Below, piece by piece: positions 17,084 through 31,952 of a stretch of 64,000 nt of DNA (the stretch's first letter is position 1; each line of letters opens with the position of its first letter). The DNA is from Tsukamurella tyrosinosolvens (GTDB lineage Bacteria; Actinomycetota; Actinomycetes; Mycobacteriales; Mycobacteriaceae): positions 682,001-746,000 of the forward strand of contig NZ_FNSA01000003.1 in assembly GCF_900104775.1 (NCBI RefSeq). Reading direction: 5' to 3'. The position numbers and the translations under genes are program-made. The notes beneath the pieces were generated by a model. The model ran no database searches. It worked only from the letters and a program-made list of their open reading frames with translations, and was not told where the DNA came from.

Positions 17084-18000
17084 GCAACCCGCAGGATCCG
17101 AACGGGCAGCAGCCCGATCCGTACGCACAGCCCGACCCGTACGCGCAGGGCGGCTACCAGTACGGGTACGGGCAGCAGACGAATCCGTACGGCCAGCAGC
17201 AGCCGTACCAGCAGGGATACCAGCAGCAGGGCTATCAGTACCCGGGGCAGTACCCCGGCCAGCCGCAGTACCCCGGGCAGGGGCAGCCGCCGCAGAAGCC
17301 GAACCGGACCGGCCTGTACGCCGCGATCGGCATCGCGGTGGTGCTGGTGATCGCGGTGGCCGTCGCCGCCGTCCTGCTCGTCGTGAACTCCGGCTCCGAC
17401 GAGAGCGATCGCACCGCCGCGCCCAGCGCCGGCCCCAGCTCGGTCACGCCCAGCACGGGAGGCGACTGCGGCGTGCCCGGCACCGGCCTCGCCTCGCCGA
17501 TCACCGATCGGGTCGCCTCCGGGCCGCTGTCCTTCCCCGTCGCGGCCGCGCCGGGCTGGGAGCAGGAGAGCTACACCGTGTACGCGCAGAGCATCGCCGC
17601 CGCGGGCCTGCAGAAGTCGATGGACGACGGCCAGCCCTGGCAGGCCGGCGCCGAGGTCGGCCAGACCAACTTCAACTCCAAGCTGGATCCGAAGGACGCC
17701 GCGTCGCGCATGATCCAGTGCATCGCCGACGGTGCCGGGTACCTGAACGTCACGTCGAAGCGGGTCGAGCAGTCCGCGGCCGAGTCGATCACCGTCGACG
17801 GCGTGCCGGCCGCCAAGGTCACCGGCAAGATCCTGGTCACGGGCGAGAAGCTGACCGTCGCGGGCGACGACATCACGGTGATCGTCATCGCCTCCGCGCC
17901 GCAGACCTACGCGATGCTGGTCATCCCGATCGGCCGCGACGACATGGCCGCGACGGGCAAGACGATCATCGAGCAGCTCAAGGTCGCGAAGGATGTGTGA
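17080..18000 (+). CDS. Membrane-anchored extracytoplasmic protein with Tyr/Gln/Pro/Gly-rich tail, paralogue 2
   Basis: 306 residues. The first 75 are low complexity (repeats of PDPYAQ, GYQQ, YPGQ), then one membrane helix and an extracytoplasmic domain. That domain contains DCGVPGTGLASPITDRVASGPLSFPV and MIQCIADG, aligned Cys for Cys with the upstream paralogue. Both end FEQLKVARDV/IEQLKVAKDV. The tail composition resembles phase-separating prion-like segments. Start and stop overlap the neighbours by 4 nt. Function unknown. Confidence 0.75.
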   Translation: MSNPQDPNGQQPDPYAQPDPYAQGGYQYGYGQQTNPYGQQQPYQQGYQQQGYQYPGQYPGQPQYPGQGQPPQKPNRTGLYAAIGIAVVLVIAVAVAAVLLVVNSGSDESDRTAAPSAGPSSVTPSTGGDCGVPGTGLASPITDRVASGPLSFPVAAAPGWEQESYTVYAQSIAAAGLQKSMDDGQPWQAGAEVGQTNFNSKLDPKDAASRMIQCIADGAGYLNVTSKRVEQSAAESITVDGVPAAKVTGKILVTGEKLTVAGDDITVIVIASAPQTYAMLVIPIGRDDMAATGKTIIEQLKVAKDV

Positions 18001-18482
18001 CCACGCCGGCTAGGGACGCCCAGCGGGCCGCGGTCTACCGCGCGGAGGAACTGGTCCGCGGCCTGTTCGAGCACGCCGCGGCGGGGCGCACCGTCGACGT
18101 GCTGGGCGTGCCGCTGACGCTCCCGCCCGAGACGCGGTTCGCCTCCGTCGACTCCGTGCAGGCGTACGCCGACCGCGTCGTCGGGGCCGGGGCGGTGCGG
18201 GTGCGGGCCCGCTCCGGCTCGTCGGGCGCGCACTACGAGAGCGGCCCCGCCGGTCCGGTCGTCGCCGTCCCCGCCGGGCGCGACGGTGCCTGGGCCCTCC
18301 GCGAGCTGGTCGTCCTGCACGAGCTCGCGCACCACGCCGTCGCCTCCACCGGCGCCGACGGTGCCGCCCACGGCCCGTCGTTCACCGCCGCCTTCGTCGA
18401 CCTCGCGGCCCGCGTCATGGGGCCGGAGGCCGGCCTGGCCCTGCGCATCGTCTACACGGAATCCGGCGTCGCCGTCGGCTGA
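17997..18482 (+). CDS. Putative zinc metallohydrolase (TIGR04338 type)
   Basis: 161 residues from a GTG that overlaps the previous stop. It has VVLHELAHHAVASTGADGAAHGPSFTAAFVDL: a HExxH zinc site plus a distal His about 17 residues later, the arrangement of the actinobacterial TIGR04338 metallohydrolase family. No signal peptide, so it is cytosolic. It is the last gene of the DUF2786 operon. I recall DUF2786 and this family being neighbours in other mycolata, but cannot check it here. Confidence 0.82.
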   Translation: MTTPARDAQRAAVYRAEELVRGLFEHAAAGRTVDVLGVPLTLPPETRFASVDSVQAYADRVVGAGAVRVRARSGSSGAHYESGPAGPVVAVPAGRDGAWALRELVVLHELAHHAVASTGADGAAHGPSFTAAFVDLAARVMGPEAGLALRIVYTESGVAVG

Positions 18483-18515
18483 GGGGCCCGGCCGGCCGCA
18501 CCGTCGAACCACGAT

Positions 18516-18544
18516 TTGGCGACGGACCAGCACTCGCGTACTCT
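18516..18544 (+). promoter_or_regulatory. Promoter of rplJ-rplL
   Basis: TTGGCG (18516-18521) and TACTCT (18539-18544) with 17-nt spacing; the predicted start is near 18551, giving a leader of about 200 nt before rplJ. Confidence 0.7.
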
Positions 18545-18550
18545 GGTCCT

Positions 18551-18754
18551 CTGGAATCCGGTGACAACCGGATCGTTCCACCGAAGACCGTCGGTCATCA
18601 GGCGCGAGCCTGATCGAAGGTCCGGCCCCGAGCCGGCGACCCACGCAGGAGGACGAGGATTCTTCATGAACCCCGTGCGCCCTGCGCCGGGGTTCTCGTC
18701 GTTTCAGGACTGAACCTTCATCTCGACGGATGACACGTAGAGAGGAGGCGAAGT
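18551..18754 (+). promoter_or_regulatory. Ribosomal protein L10 leader
   Basis: The structured 5' UTR of rplJ. It contains GCGCGAGCCTGATCGAAGG, similar to the kink-turn region bound by L10-L12 in autoregulation, and then a terminator-like hairpin GAACCCC (18668-18674)/GGGGTTC (18689-18695) followed by TCGTCGTTT. Known L10 leaders repress by attenuation or translation block; the hairpin here favours attenuation. Confidence 0.7.
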
Positions 18755-19285
18755 ATGGCAAACGCCGAGAAGGTCGCAGCAGTCGCTGAGATCGCTGAGC
18801 AGTTCTCCAAGTCCACGGCCACCGTGGTCACCGAGTACCGCGGGCTGTCGGTCGGTTCCATCACCGAGCTGCGTCGTTCGCTCGGAGAAGGTGCTACCTA
18901 CTCCGTCGCCAAGAACACCCTGGTCAAGCTCGCCGCCAAGGATGCTGGCGTCGAGGGCCTGGACGAGCTGTTCGTGGGCCCGACCGCTATCGCCTTCATC
19001 GAGGGTGAGCCGGTCGAGGCCGCCAAGGCGATCAAGAAGTTCGCCAAGGACAACAAGGCACTGGTCATCAAGGGCGGCTACATGGACGGCCGTGCGCTGT
19101 CCGTGGCCGAGGTCGAGCGCATCGCCGACCTCGAGTCGCGCGAGGTGCTCCTGGCCAAGCTCGCCGGCGCCATGAAGGGCAACTTGGCGAAGGCCGCTGG
19201 CCTGTTCAACGCTCCCGCGTCGCAGGTGGCCCGCCTGGCCGCCGCGCTGCAGGAGAAGAAGGCCGCCGACGAGGCTGCCGCGTAA
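18755..19285 (+). CDS. rplJ: 50S ribosomal protein L10
   Basis: A 176-residue L10. The rRNA-binding N-terminal domain contains [21 protein letters not shown] and [11 protein letters not shown]. The C-terminal helix ([17 protein letters not shown]) anchors L12 dimers. It is the base of the factor-binding stalk. GAGGAGG is a strong ribosome binding site before the ATG. The leader above is its own feedback target. Confidence 0.98.
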   Translation: MANAEKVAAVAEIAEQFSKSTATVVTEYRGLSVGSITELRRSLGEGATYSVAKNTLVKLAAKDAGVEGLDELFVGPTAIAFIEGEPVEAAKAIKKFAKDNKALVIKGGYMDGRALSVAEVERIADLESREVLLAKLAGAMKGNLAKAAGLFNAPASQVARLAAALQEKKAADEAAA

Positions 19286-19288
19286 GAC

Positions 19289-19357
19289 CGCTGATCCAGC
19301 GAACCCCCGCGCGCACCGCTCGCGGGAACCATCACCACCTTGCCTCGCGGATCAGCG
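19289..19357 (+). other. Structured rplJ-rplL intercistronic RNA
   Basis: CGCTGATCC (19289-19297) pairs over about 50 nt with GGATCAGCG (19349-19357), enclosing a second arm CCCGCG/CGCGGG. It spans almost the entire gap before rplL and could tune the higher L12 output. Inference from base pairing only. Confidence 0.45.
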
Positions 19358-19384
19358 AGCAAGACTGAACGGAAGGACGCCACC

Positions 19385-19777
19385 ATGGCGAAGCTCACCA
19401 CCGACGAGCTGCTTGATGCTTTCAAGGAGCTGACCCTGCTCGAGCTCAGCGAGTTCGTGAAGGCTTTCGAGGAGACCTTCGAGGTCACCGCTGCTGCTCC
19501 GGTCGCCGTCGCGGCTGCCGGCGCTGCCCCGGCTGCCGGCGGCGACGCCGCTGCTGCCGACCAGGACGAGTTCGACGTCATCCTCGAGGGTGCCGGCGAC
19601 AAGAAGATCCAGGTCATCAAGGTCGTCCGCGAGCTGGTTTCGGGCCTCGGCCTGAAGGAGGCCAAGGACCTCGTCGAGGGCGCCCCCAAGGCGATCCTGG
19701 AGAAGGTCGACAAGGAGGCCGCCGAGGCCGCCAAGGCCAAGCTCGAGGAGGCCGGCGCTTCGGTTTCGGTCAAGTAA
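19385..19777 (+). CDS. rplL: 50S ribosomal protein L7/L12
   Basis: 130 residues: N-terminal dimerisation helices ([21 protein letters not shown]), an Ala-rich hinge, and the C-terminal domain [20 protein letters not shown]...[18 protein letters not shown] that contacts translation factors. ATG 19385 is chosen; upstream in-frame codons are not L12-like. Followed by a terminator. Confidence 0.98.
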   Translation: MAKLTTDELLDAFKELTLLELSEFVKAFEETFEVTAAAPVAVAAAGAAPAAGGDAAAADQDEFDVILEGAGDKKIQVIKVVRELVSGLGLKEAKDLVEGAPKAILEKVDKEAAEAAKAKLEEAGASVSVK

Positions 19778-19805
19778 TAGCCGAACCGCACGTCAGTGCT
19801 TTAGG

Positions 19806-19838
19806 CCGCCCCGTCGCCCAGTGCGACGGGGCGGTTCT
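19806..19838 (+). terminator. Terminator of rplJ-rplL
   Basis: CCGCCCCGTCGC (19806-19817) pairs perfectly with GCGACGGGGCGG (19823-19834), then TTCT. Confidence 0.85.
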
Positions 19839-19966
19839 CGTATCCGACGGTGCCGCGGGGTGCCGAATAGAACAGGTCCGGTACCGCCACCAGCGGCGAC
19901 TGGGGTACTGTGCTCCCAGCGGTCTGTGGCGCGAGCCACACCTGGAAGCGACGAAAGGTCTCGACA

Positions 19967-21130
19967 GTGGGTGTCGAAGTAACTACCAAGAACCTGACGA
20001 AGTCGTTCGGGTCCCAGAACATCTGGTCCGACGTTTCGCTGACCCTGCCCGCGGGCGAGGTCTCGGTTCTGCTCGGCCCGTCGGGTACCGGCAAGTCGGT
20101 GTTCCTGAAGTCCCTGATCGGTCTGCTGCGCCCCGAGGAGGGCGAGATCATCATCGACGGCACGGACATCCTCACCTGTACGTCCTCGGAGCTGTACGAG
20201 ATCCGCAAGATGTTCGGCGTGCTCTTCCAGGACGGCGCGCTGTTCGGCTCGATGAACCTGTACGACAACACGGCCTTCCCGCTTCGTGAGCACACGAAGA
20301 AGAAGGAGAGCGAGATCCGTCAGATCACGATGGAGAAGCTCGAGATGGTCGGTCTGATCGGCGCCGAGGACAAGCTCCCGGGCGAGATCTCCGGTGGTAT
20401 GCGTAAGCGCGCCGGCCTGGCCCGCGCGCTGGTGATGGATCCGCAGATCATGCTCGTCGACGAGCCGGACTCGGGCCTGGATCCCGTGCGTACCACCTAC
20501 ACCAGCCAGCTGCTGATGGACATCAACGCGCAGATCGACTGCACGACGCTGATCGTCTCGCACAACATCAACATCGCGCGCACGGTGCCGGACAACATGG
20601 GCATGCTGTTCCTCAAGCACCTGGTGATGTTCGGCCCCCGCGAGGTGCTGCTCACCTCCGAGGAGCCGGTGGTCAAGCAGTTCCTCTCCGGCTCGATGAT
20701 CGGCCCGATCGGCATGTCCGAGGAGAAGGACTCGGCGCAGATGGAGGCCGAGATGGCCCGCGTCGCCGCCGGCCACTCCGACGGTGGCGTCGACGTTCCG
20801 GACGAGATCGCCCCGCAGATGCAGCCCACGCCGGGCATGCCGCCCCGCAAGGGCGAGCAGCGGCGCAAGGCCCGCGTCCGCCAGATCCTGCCGACGCTGC
20901 CGGAGAAGGCGCAGATCGCCATCCGCAAGGACCTCGGCGACGACCCGGCCGATTACGCCACGACGGCGCCCGCGGCCGCCGCCCAGCAGTACCAGCAGGT
21001 CCCCGAGACGGCGCCCGTCTCGATCCAGAAGGAGTACGCGGGCGACGAGTCCCCGACCTCGGCCTACCAGGTCACGCAGGCGGACGAGAACCCCACCGAC
21101 CACCTGCCGAAGGTGGATGACGGGCGCTGA
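19967..21130 (+). CDS. mkl: Mce-system ABC transporter ATP-binding protein (Mkl/MceG type)
   Basis: 387 residues. Walker A LLGPSGTGKS, signature ISGGMRKRAGLARAL, Walker B IMLVDEPDSGLDPV. Close to Rv0655 over the whole ATPase, including GMNLYDNTAFPLREHTKKKE-like sequence, with a long C-terminal extension (about 120 residues) typical of MceG. MceG powers Mce lipid importers encoded elsewhere. The position between rplL and rpoB is as in mycobacteria. I start at GTG 19967, where similarity begins; TACTGT at 19905-19910 may be a -10 box. Followed by a strong terminator. Confidence 0.93.
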   Translation: MGVEVTTKNLTKSFGSQNIWSDVSLTLPAGEVSVLLGPSGTGKSVFLKSLIGLLRPEEGEIIIDGTDILTCTSSELYEIRKMFGVLFQDGALFGSMNLYDNTAFPLREHTKKKESEIRQITMEKLEMVGLIGAEDKLPGEISGGMRKRAGLARALVMDPQIMLVDEPDSGLDPVRTTYTSQLLMDINAQIDCTTLIVSHNINIARTVPDNMGMLFLKHLVMFGPREVLLTSEEPVVKQFLSGSMIGPIGMSEEKDSAQMEAEMARVAAGHSDGGVDVPDEIAPQMQPTPGMPPRKGEQRRKARVRQILPTLPEKAQIAIRKDLGDDPADYATTAPAAAAQQYQQVPETAPVSIQKEYAGDESPTSAYQVTQADENPTDHLPKVDDGR

Positions 21131-21153
21131 CCGCACCGTCGTCAGAGCTGACC

Positions 21154-21188
21154 GACACCGGCCCGGGAACCACTCCCGGGCCGGTGTC
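21154..21188 (+). terminator. Terminator of mkl
   Basis: GACACCGGCCCGGGA (21154-21168) pairs perfectly with TCCCGGGCCGGTGTC (21174-21188) around a 5-nt loop; CGTCGTC follows. Confidence 0.85.
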
Positions 21189-21412
21189 GTCGTCTCCGGG
21201 CCGACATCGTTCCCGATATTCGAAGGAAATCGGCGGTTTCGCTTGACGTCCGGGCGGATACGGGTCACAGTTATCGGCAGGACGCGATGCGCTCGTGTCC
21301 ACGTGAGAGCATCCTCGGGTGCCTCCGGCCCGCACGGCAGCCAGCCCGCGGCCGGGGCCGACGGCGTAGCCGACCGACGATGCAGGTGTTCGAAGAACGG
21401 CGCGCGTCATGC

Positions 21413-21441
21413 TTGCGCCCAAGCCTCTCGGGGCTTAGTCT
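21413..21441 (+). promoter_or_regulatory. rpoB promoter P1
   Basis: TTGCGC (21413-21418) and TAGTCT (21436-21441), 17-nt spacing, about 160 nt before rpoB. The rest of the 470-bp gap 21131-21600 has no gene. Confidence 0.65.
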
Positions 21442-21451
21442 GGACTGCCCC

Positions 21452-21480
21452 TTGCGGGGTGGTCATTCCTCTGTTAATGT
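21452..21480 (+). promoter_or_regulatory. rpoB promoter P2
   Basis: TTGCGG (21452-21457) and TAATGT (21475-21480), again exactly 17 nt apart, 11 nt downstream of P1. A GTTGCC/GGCAAC hairpin (21548-21573) lies in the leader. Confidence 0.65.
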
Positions 21481-21600
21481 TGGACGTTGCGCTGGCTGCC
21501 TCCTGCCCATCTGAATATTCGCCCTTCGTAGGGGCCGTACTCTGCGGGTTGCCGTCAGCACAGTTTTGGCAACGTTACTAGTCACAGCAGAGGACGCATC

Positions 21601-25116
<3,516 letters not shown>

Positions 25117-25146
25117 TCCACGCCAACCGAACGAATTAGGAGAGAA

Positions 25147-29103
<3,957 letters not shown>

Positions 29104-29117
29104 CCAGTCCTGAACTC

Positions 29118-29154
29118 GGCCCCCGATCTGCGTATGCAGGTCGGGGGCCGTTTT
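29118..29154 (+). terminator. Terminator of rpoBC
   Basis: GGCCCCCGATCTGC (29118-29131) pairs with GCAGGTCGGGGGCC (29136-29149) with one G-U pair, 4-nt loop, then GTTTT. Confidence 0.95.
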
Positions 29155-29453
29155 CATGTCCGACGGTGACTGTCGGCCGGGCCGGTGGGAGGGGGCTCGG
29201 GCTCACTAGGCTTCGCACCTTCGCCCAGCGGCTCAGGCGCTGCAGAATCGTTCGTCCGAGCCCCCTCCCACCGCCCCTCGTCCGGCAGTCGGCTCCCGAC
29301 GCTGCCGATGGTTATCGCCGCTGCCGGTAGGCGGCAGCGCTCGCGGATACCGGCAGCGAGAACCGGCGGTGTGGTTCGACGCGGTTTCCAGTACTTTGTG
29401 GCGGCTACCTGCGATTCCAACGCACAAGTCGCTGGGAACCGGGTCGCCGGCGT

Positions 29454-29796
29454 CGTCCCCCATGCGGCGTCGACGGGGCGTGGGGGAGAGTCGGTCCCCC
29501 ATGAGGCGACCGGCGTCCGATGGGGGAGGCGCCGTCCCCCACGCGGCGTGTTCGTCCCGCGCGGCGAGATCCACACCGCGTCGCAGTCCGCCGCGCTGCT
29601 CGTCCCCCGCGCCGCATTCCGTCCCCCGCGCCGCGCCGATCCGCGGCCCCGGCGTCCCGTCCCCCATGAAACGCCGCTCGTGTGGTGGGGGAGGCGCCGT
29701 CCCCCACGCGGCGCCGATTCCCCCATGAGGAGCCGGCTCCTCCCACAGCGAACGCCGATTCCCGCACCGAACGCCGATTCCCCCACGGGACGCCGC
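29454..29796 (-). repeat. 19-bp degenerate GGGGGA repeat array, inverted, with two hairpin modules
   Basis: Read on the minus strand, GGGGGA or a close variant (including GCGGGA, GTGGGA and CCGCGG) recurs at 19-nt steps (occasionally 22), with units such as GGGGGAATCGGCGTTCGGT. Two hairpin modules share 28 identical bases (29521-29548 and 29686-29713): G5/C5 stems around AGGCGCCGT. The module near 29660-29725 aligns with the arrays at 7.8 and 9.1 kb, including CACGAGCGGCGT. The region 29156-29808 contains no credible gene; ORFs there are repeat artefacts. Confidence 0.85.
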
Positions 29797-29808
29797 ACTG
29801 CAGGACTA

Positions 29809-29838
29809 TTGACGCAACCGATCGGTTGTGTGTACGGT
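29809..29838 (+). promoter_or_regulatory. Promoter of the DoxX-like gene
   Basis: TTGACG (29809-29814) and TACGGT (29833-29838), 18-nt spacing. The spacer begins with the palindrome CAACCGATCGGTTG (29815-29828), so a bound regulator would block RNA polymerase. Confidence 0.65.
29815..29828 (+). promoter_or_regulatory. Operator palindrome CAACCGATCGGTTG
   Basis: A perfect 14-bp inverted repeat between the -35 and -10 boxes, of the size bound by TetR-type repressors. No regulator gene is next to it. Confidence 0.6.
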
Positions 29839-29872
29839 GTGAACATTCGCGTGATGTTCACGCCGTGAACAC
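29839..29872 (+). promoter_or_regulatory. Second operator: GTGAACAT inverted repeat plus half-site
   Basis: GTGAACAT (29839-29846), 7 nt, ATGTTCAC (29854-29861), then GTGAACAC (29865-29872). It covers the predicted transcription start and early leader. Confidence 0.55.
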
Positions 29873-29890
29873 GGAATCGAGGAGACCGCC

Positions 29891-30316
29891 ATGACTGCAG
29901 CCGACGTTGCGTCCACCACCTCCGGAGGCGCCGCCGCCACCCGCTCGAAGTCCTGGATCGCGGGCATGGTGATCACCGTGCTGGTCTGGGCGTTCCTGGT
30001 CTTCGACGTCGTGGGCAAGCTGACCAAGCCGCAGGCGGTCATCGACGGCACGCTGAAGCTCGGCTTCCAGGAGAAGCACATCCTGGTCATCGGGCTGGTA
30101 CTGCTGGTCGGCGTCGTGCTGTGGACGATCCCGCGCACCGCGGTGATCGGCGCCATCTATCTCACCGGCTACCTCGGCGGCGCCGTCGCGATCAACCTGC
30201 GCGCCGAGCAGCCGATCGCCGGCTACGTGCTCTCCGGCGTCTACGTGGGCCTGCTGATCTGGCTGGCGATGATCCTCCGCCGCCCCGACCTGCGTCGCGC
30301 GATCCTCGGCCGCTGA
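29891..30316 (+). CDS. DoxX-like family membrane protein
   Basis: 141 residues with four membrane helices after a 20-residue Ala/Thr-rich start. GKLTKPQAVIDGTLKLGF, IGAIYLTGYLGGAVAINLRAEQP and WLAMILRRPDLRRA are the pattern of DoxX-like proteins, often tied to redox or thiol stress in actinobacteria. It is a single gene with an unusually palindromic promoter (29809-29872), so it is likely induced by a specific signal. Substrate unknown. Confidence 0.8.
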   Translation: MTAADVASTTSGGAAATRSKSWIAGMVITVLVWAFLVFDVVGKLTKPQAVIDGTLKLGFQEKHILVIGLVLLVGVVLWTIPRTAVIGAIYLTGYLGGAVAINLRAEQPIAGYVLSGVYVGLLIWLAMILRRPDLRRAILGR

Positions 30317-30331
30317 TCGCCGCGGCCAGGC

Positions 30332-30709
30332 CTACGAGGTCGGCACGATCTCCGAGCCGAGCGGCAGCAGCGACAGCCGGATCATCTTGAAGTTCGCGAC
30401 GGCCAGCGGGATGCCGATGATGGTCAGGCACAGCGCGATCCCGGTGAGGATGTGCCCGATCGCGAGCCAGATCCCCGCGACGAGCAGCCAGATGATGTTC
30501 CCCACCAGCGACGCCGCGCCGGCATCCGGGCGGTCCACGACGGTCCGCCCGAACGGCCACAGCGCGTAGTTGGCGATGCGGAACGACGCGAGCCCGAACG
30601 GGATCGTGACGATCAGCAGGCAGCAGATGATCCCGGCGACCGCGTACCCGACGGCCATCCAGAACCCGCACAGCACCAGCCAGATGATGTTGAGGATCAG
30701 CTTCACCAC
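30332..30709 (-). CDS. YccF domain-containing membrane protein
   Basis: 125 residues made of two similar halves: NIIWLVLCGFWMAVGY and NIIWLLVAGIWLAIGH, each followed by LCLLIVTIPFGLASF / LCLTIIGIPLAVANF. This duplication is the YccF signature. An inner-membrane protein of unknown function. It faces the DoxX-like gene convergently and is divergent from the next gene. Confidence 0.88.
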   Translation of the reverse strand: MVKLILNIIWLVLCGFWMAVGYAVAGIICCLLIVTIPFGLASFRIANYALWPFGRTVVDRPDAGAASLVGNIIWLLVAGIWLAIGHILTGIALCLTIIGIPLAVANFKMIRLSLLPLGSEIVPTS

Positions 30710-30728
30710 CCCAGTATGCCGACGCGGC

Positions 30729-30734
30729 TACCGT
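30729..30734 (+). promoter_or_regulatory. Predicted -10 box, leaderless start
   Basis: TACCGT exactly 7 nt before the ATG at 30741; no Shine-Dalgarno. Confidence 0.4.
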
Positions 30735-30740
30735 GGTGGC

Positions 30741-31076
30741 ATGAACCTGTTCCAGCGCACCGCCAAGCTGTTCAACGCCGCGTTCACGCCGCTGCTGTCC
30801 CTGCCGGTCGTCGGGCCCGCGCTCGGGAAGTCGATGGTCACCGTCAGCTACACCGGCCGTAGGTCCGGCAAGCACGTCTCCCTGCCGGTCGCGTACCAGC
30901 GCCGCGGCGACGAGGTCGTGATCGGCGTCGCGATGCCGGAGCAGAAGCAGTGGTGGCGCAACTTCCTCGGTGAGGGCGCCGACCTCACGCTCCACTTCCC
31001 CGACGGTGACCGCACGGGCCGCGCCGTCGCCTCCAGTGGTGAGGGCGGCACCGTCGTCCGGGTCGCCCTGGCCTGA
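30741..31076 (+). CDS. Nitroreductase/deazaflavin-oxidoreductase-like small protein
   Basis: 111 residues. The core VTVSYTGRRSGKHVSLPVAYQRRGDEVVIG and QKQWWRNFLGEGADLTLHFPDG has the split-barrel pattern of the mycobacterial F420-dependent nitroreductase (Ddn/DUF385) family, where W.N......V.. surrounds the cofactor. It is shorter than typical Ddn (about 150 residues) and lacks the C-terminal segment, so cofactor use is uncertain. Single gene, likely leaderless. Confidence 0.68.
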   Translation: MNLFQRTAKLFNAAFTPLLSLPVVGPALGKSMVTVSYTGRRSGKHVSLPVAYQRRGDEVVIGVAMPEQKQWWRNFLGEGADLTLHFPDGDRTGRAVASSGEGGTVVRVALA

Positions 31077-31088
31077 CCGCGGAGCCCG

Positions 31089-31952
31089 TCAGGTTCCGAG
31101 CCGGTACACCCGCCGCGCGGTCCCGCCGAGCACCGCCTCGCGTTCGGCCGGCGACGCACCGTCGAGCAGGTCGACGGTGAGCCCGAGCACCTGCGCGTAC
31201 GTGGCCTGCAGGAGGCAGACGGGCCAGTCGGAGCCGAACATCACCCGGTCCGCGCCGAAGGCGTCGAGCACGTGCTGCGCGTACGGCGCGAGGAGGGAGC
31301 GGCTCCACGGCTGCGGCGGGCACTCGGTCACGAGCCCCGACAGCTTGCACACGACGTTGGGGAGCGCCGCCATCGCGGTGATCCACGCCGCCCACGGCTC
31401 CCATTCGCCCGCACCGATGTTCGGCTTGCCCGCGTGGTCGATCACGAACGACGTCCCCGGCAGTTGTCGGACCGCGTCGAGTGCCGCGGCGCGCTGCGGG
31501 CCGCGGACGAGGAGATCGAAGGCGAGCCGGCGCTCGGCGGCGGACGCGAGGCCGCGCAGCACGGACGGGCGCACGAGCCACCGCGGATCGGGTTCGTCCT
31601 GCACGAGGTGCCGCAGGCCGCGCAGGCTCCCGCCGCCGGGTGCCGCGGCGAGCTCGTCCATGCGGGTGCCGCACCGCGCCGAGATCAGGTCCACCCATCC
31701 GACGACCGCGCCCGCCGAGCCGGCGGCGGCGAGCAGGTCGTGCGTCTCCGCGGACGAGTTCAGCGCCTGCACCGCCACCGTCGTGCCCACCGCATCCGCT
31801 GCCCCGGGTGCAGCCGTCGTCGCCGACGTCACCGCCGCCGCGAGGTCGGCGACGGTGAAATCGCGGTCGATCGCCTCGAGGCCGGGGGTGGCGAGCCATC
31901 CGTGATCCTGTCGCGCGCGGTCCCAGAGGTGATGGTGCGCGTCGACGATCAT
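31089..31952 (-). CDS. Amidohydrolase-2 family lactonase, probable L-fuconolactonase
   Basis: 287 residues, TIM-barrel metal hydrolase. MIVDAHHHLWD carries the metal-binding HxH; FVIDHAGKPNIGAGE and VMFGSDWPV supply the later His and Asp. This is the pattern of fuconolactone/rhamnonolactone hydrolases. Role inferred here: opening L-fucono-lactone to L-fuconate. Its ATG (31952) overlaps the stop of the mutarotase gene as ATGA, so the pair forms a coupled operon next to the fucose genes. An earlier in-frame start would overlap the mutarotase CDS and is unlikely. Confidence 0.85.
   Translation of the reverse strand: MIVDAHHHLWDRARQDHGWLATPGLEAIDRDFTVADLAAAVTSATTAAPGAADAVGTTVAVQALNSSAETHDLLAAAGSAGAVVGWVDLISARCGTRMDELAAAPGGGSLRGLRHLVQDEPDPRWLVRPSVLRGLASAAERRLAFDLLVRGPQRAAALDAVRQLPGTSFVIDHAGKPNIGAGEWEPWAAWITAMAALPNVVCKLSGLVTECPPQPWSRSLLAPYAQHVLDAFGADRVMFGSDWPVCLLQATYAQVLGLTVDLLDGASPAEREAVLGGTARRVYRLGT

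Noticed and set aside
29154-29861. Several long frames in both directions over the repeat array
   Set aside because: They consist of repeat-derived Gly/Arg/Pro sequence, have no good start site and no family match.
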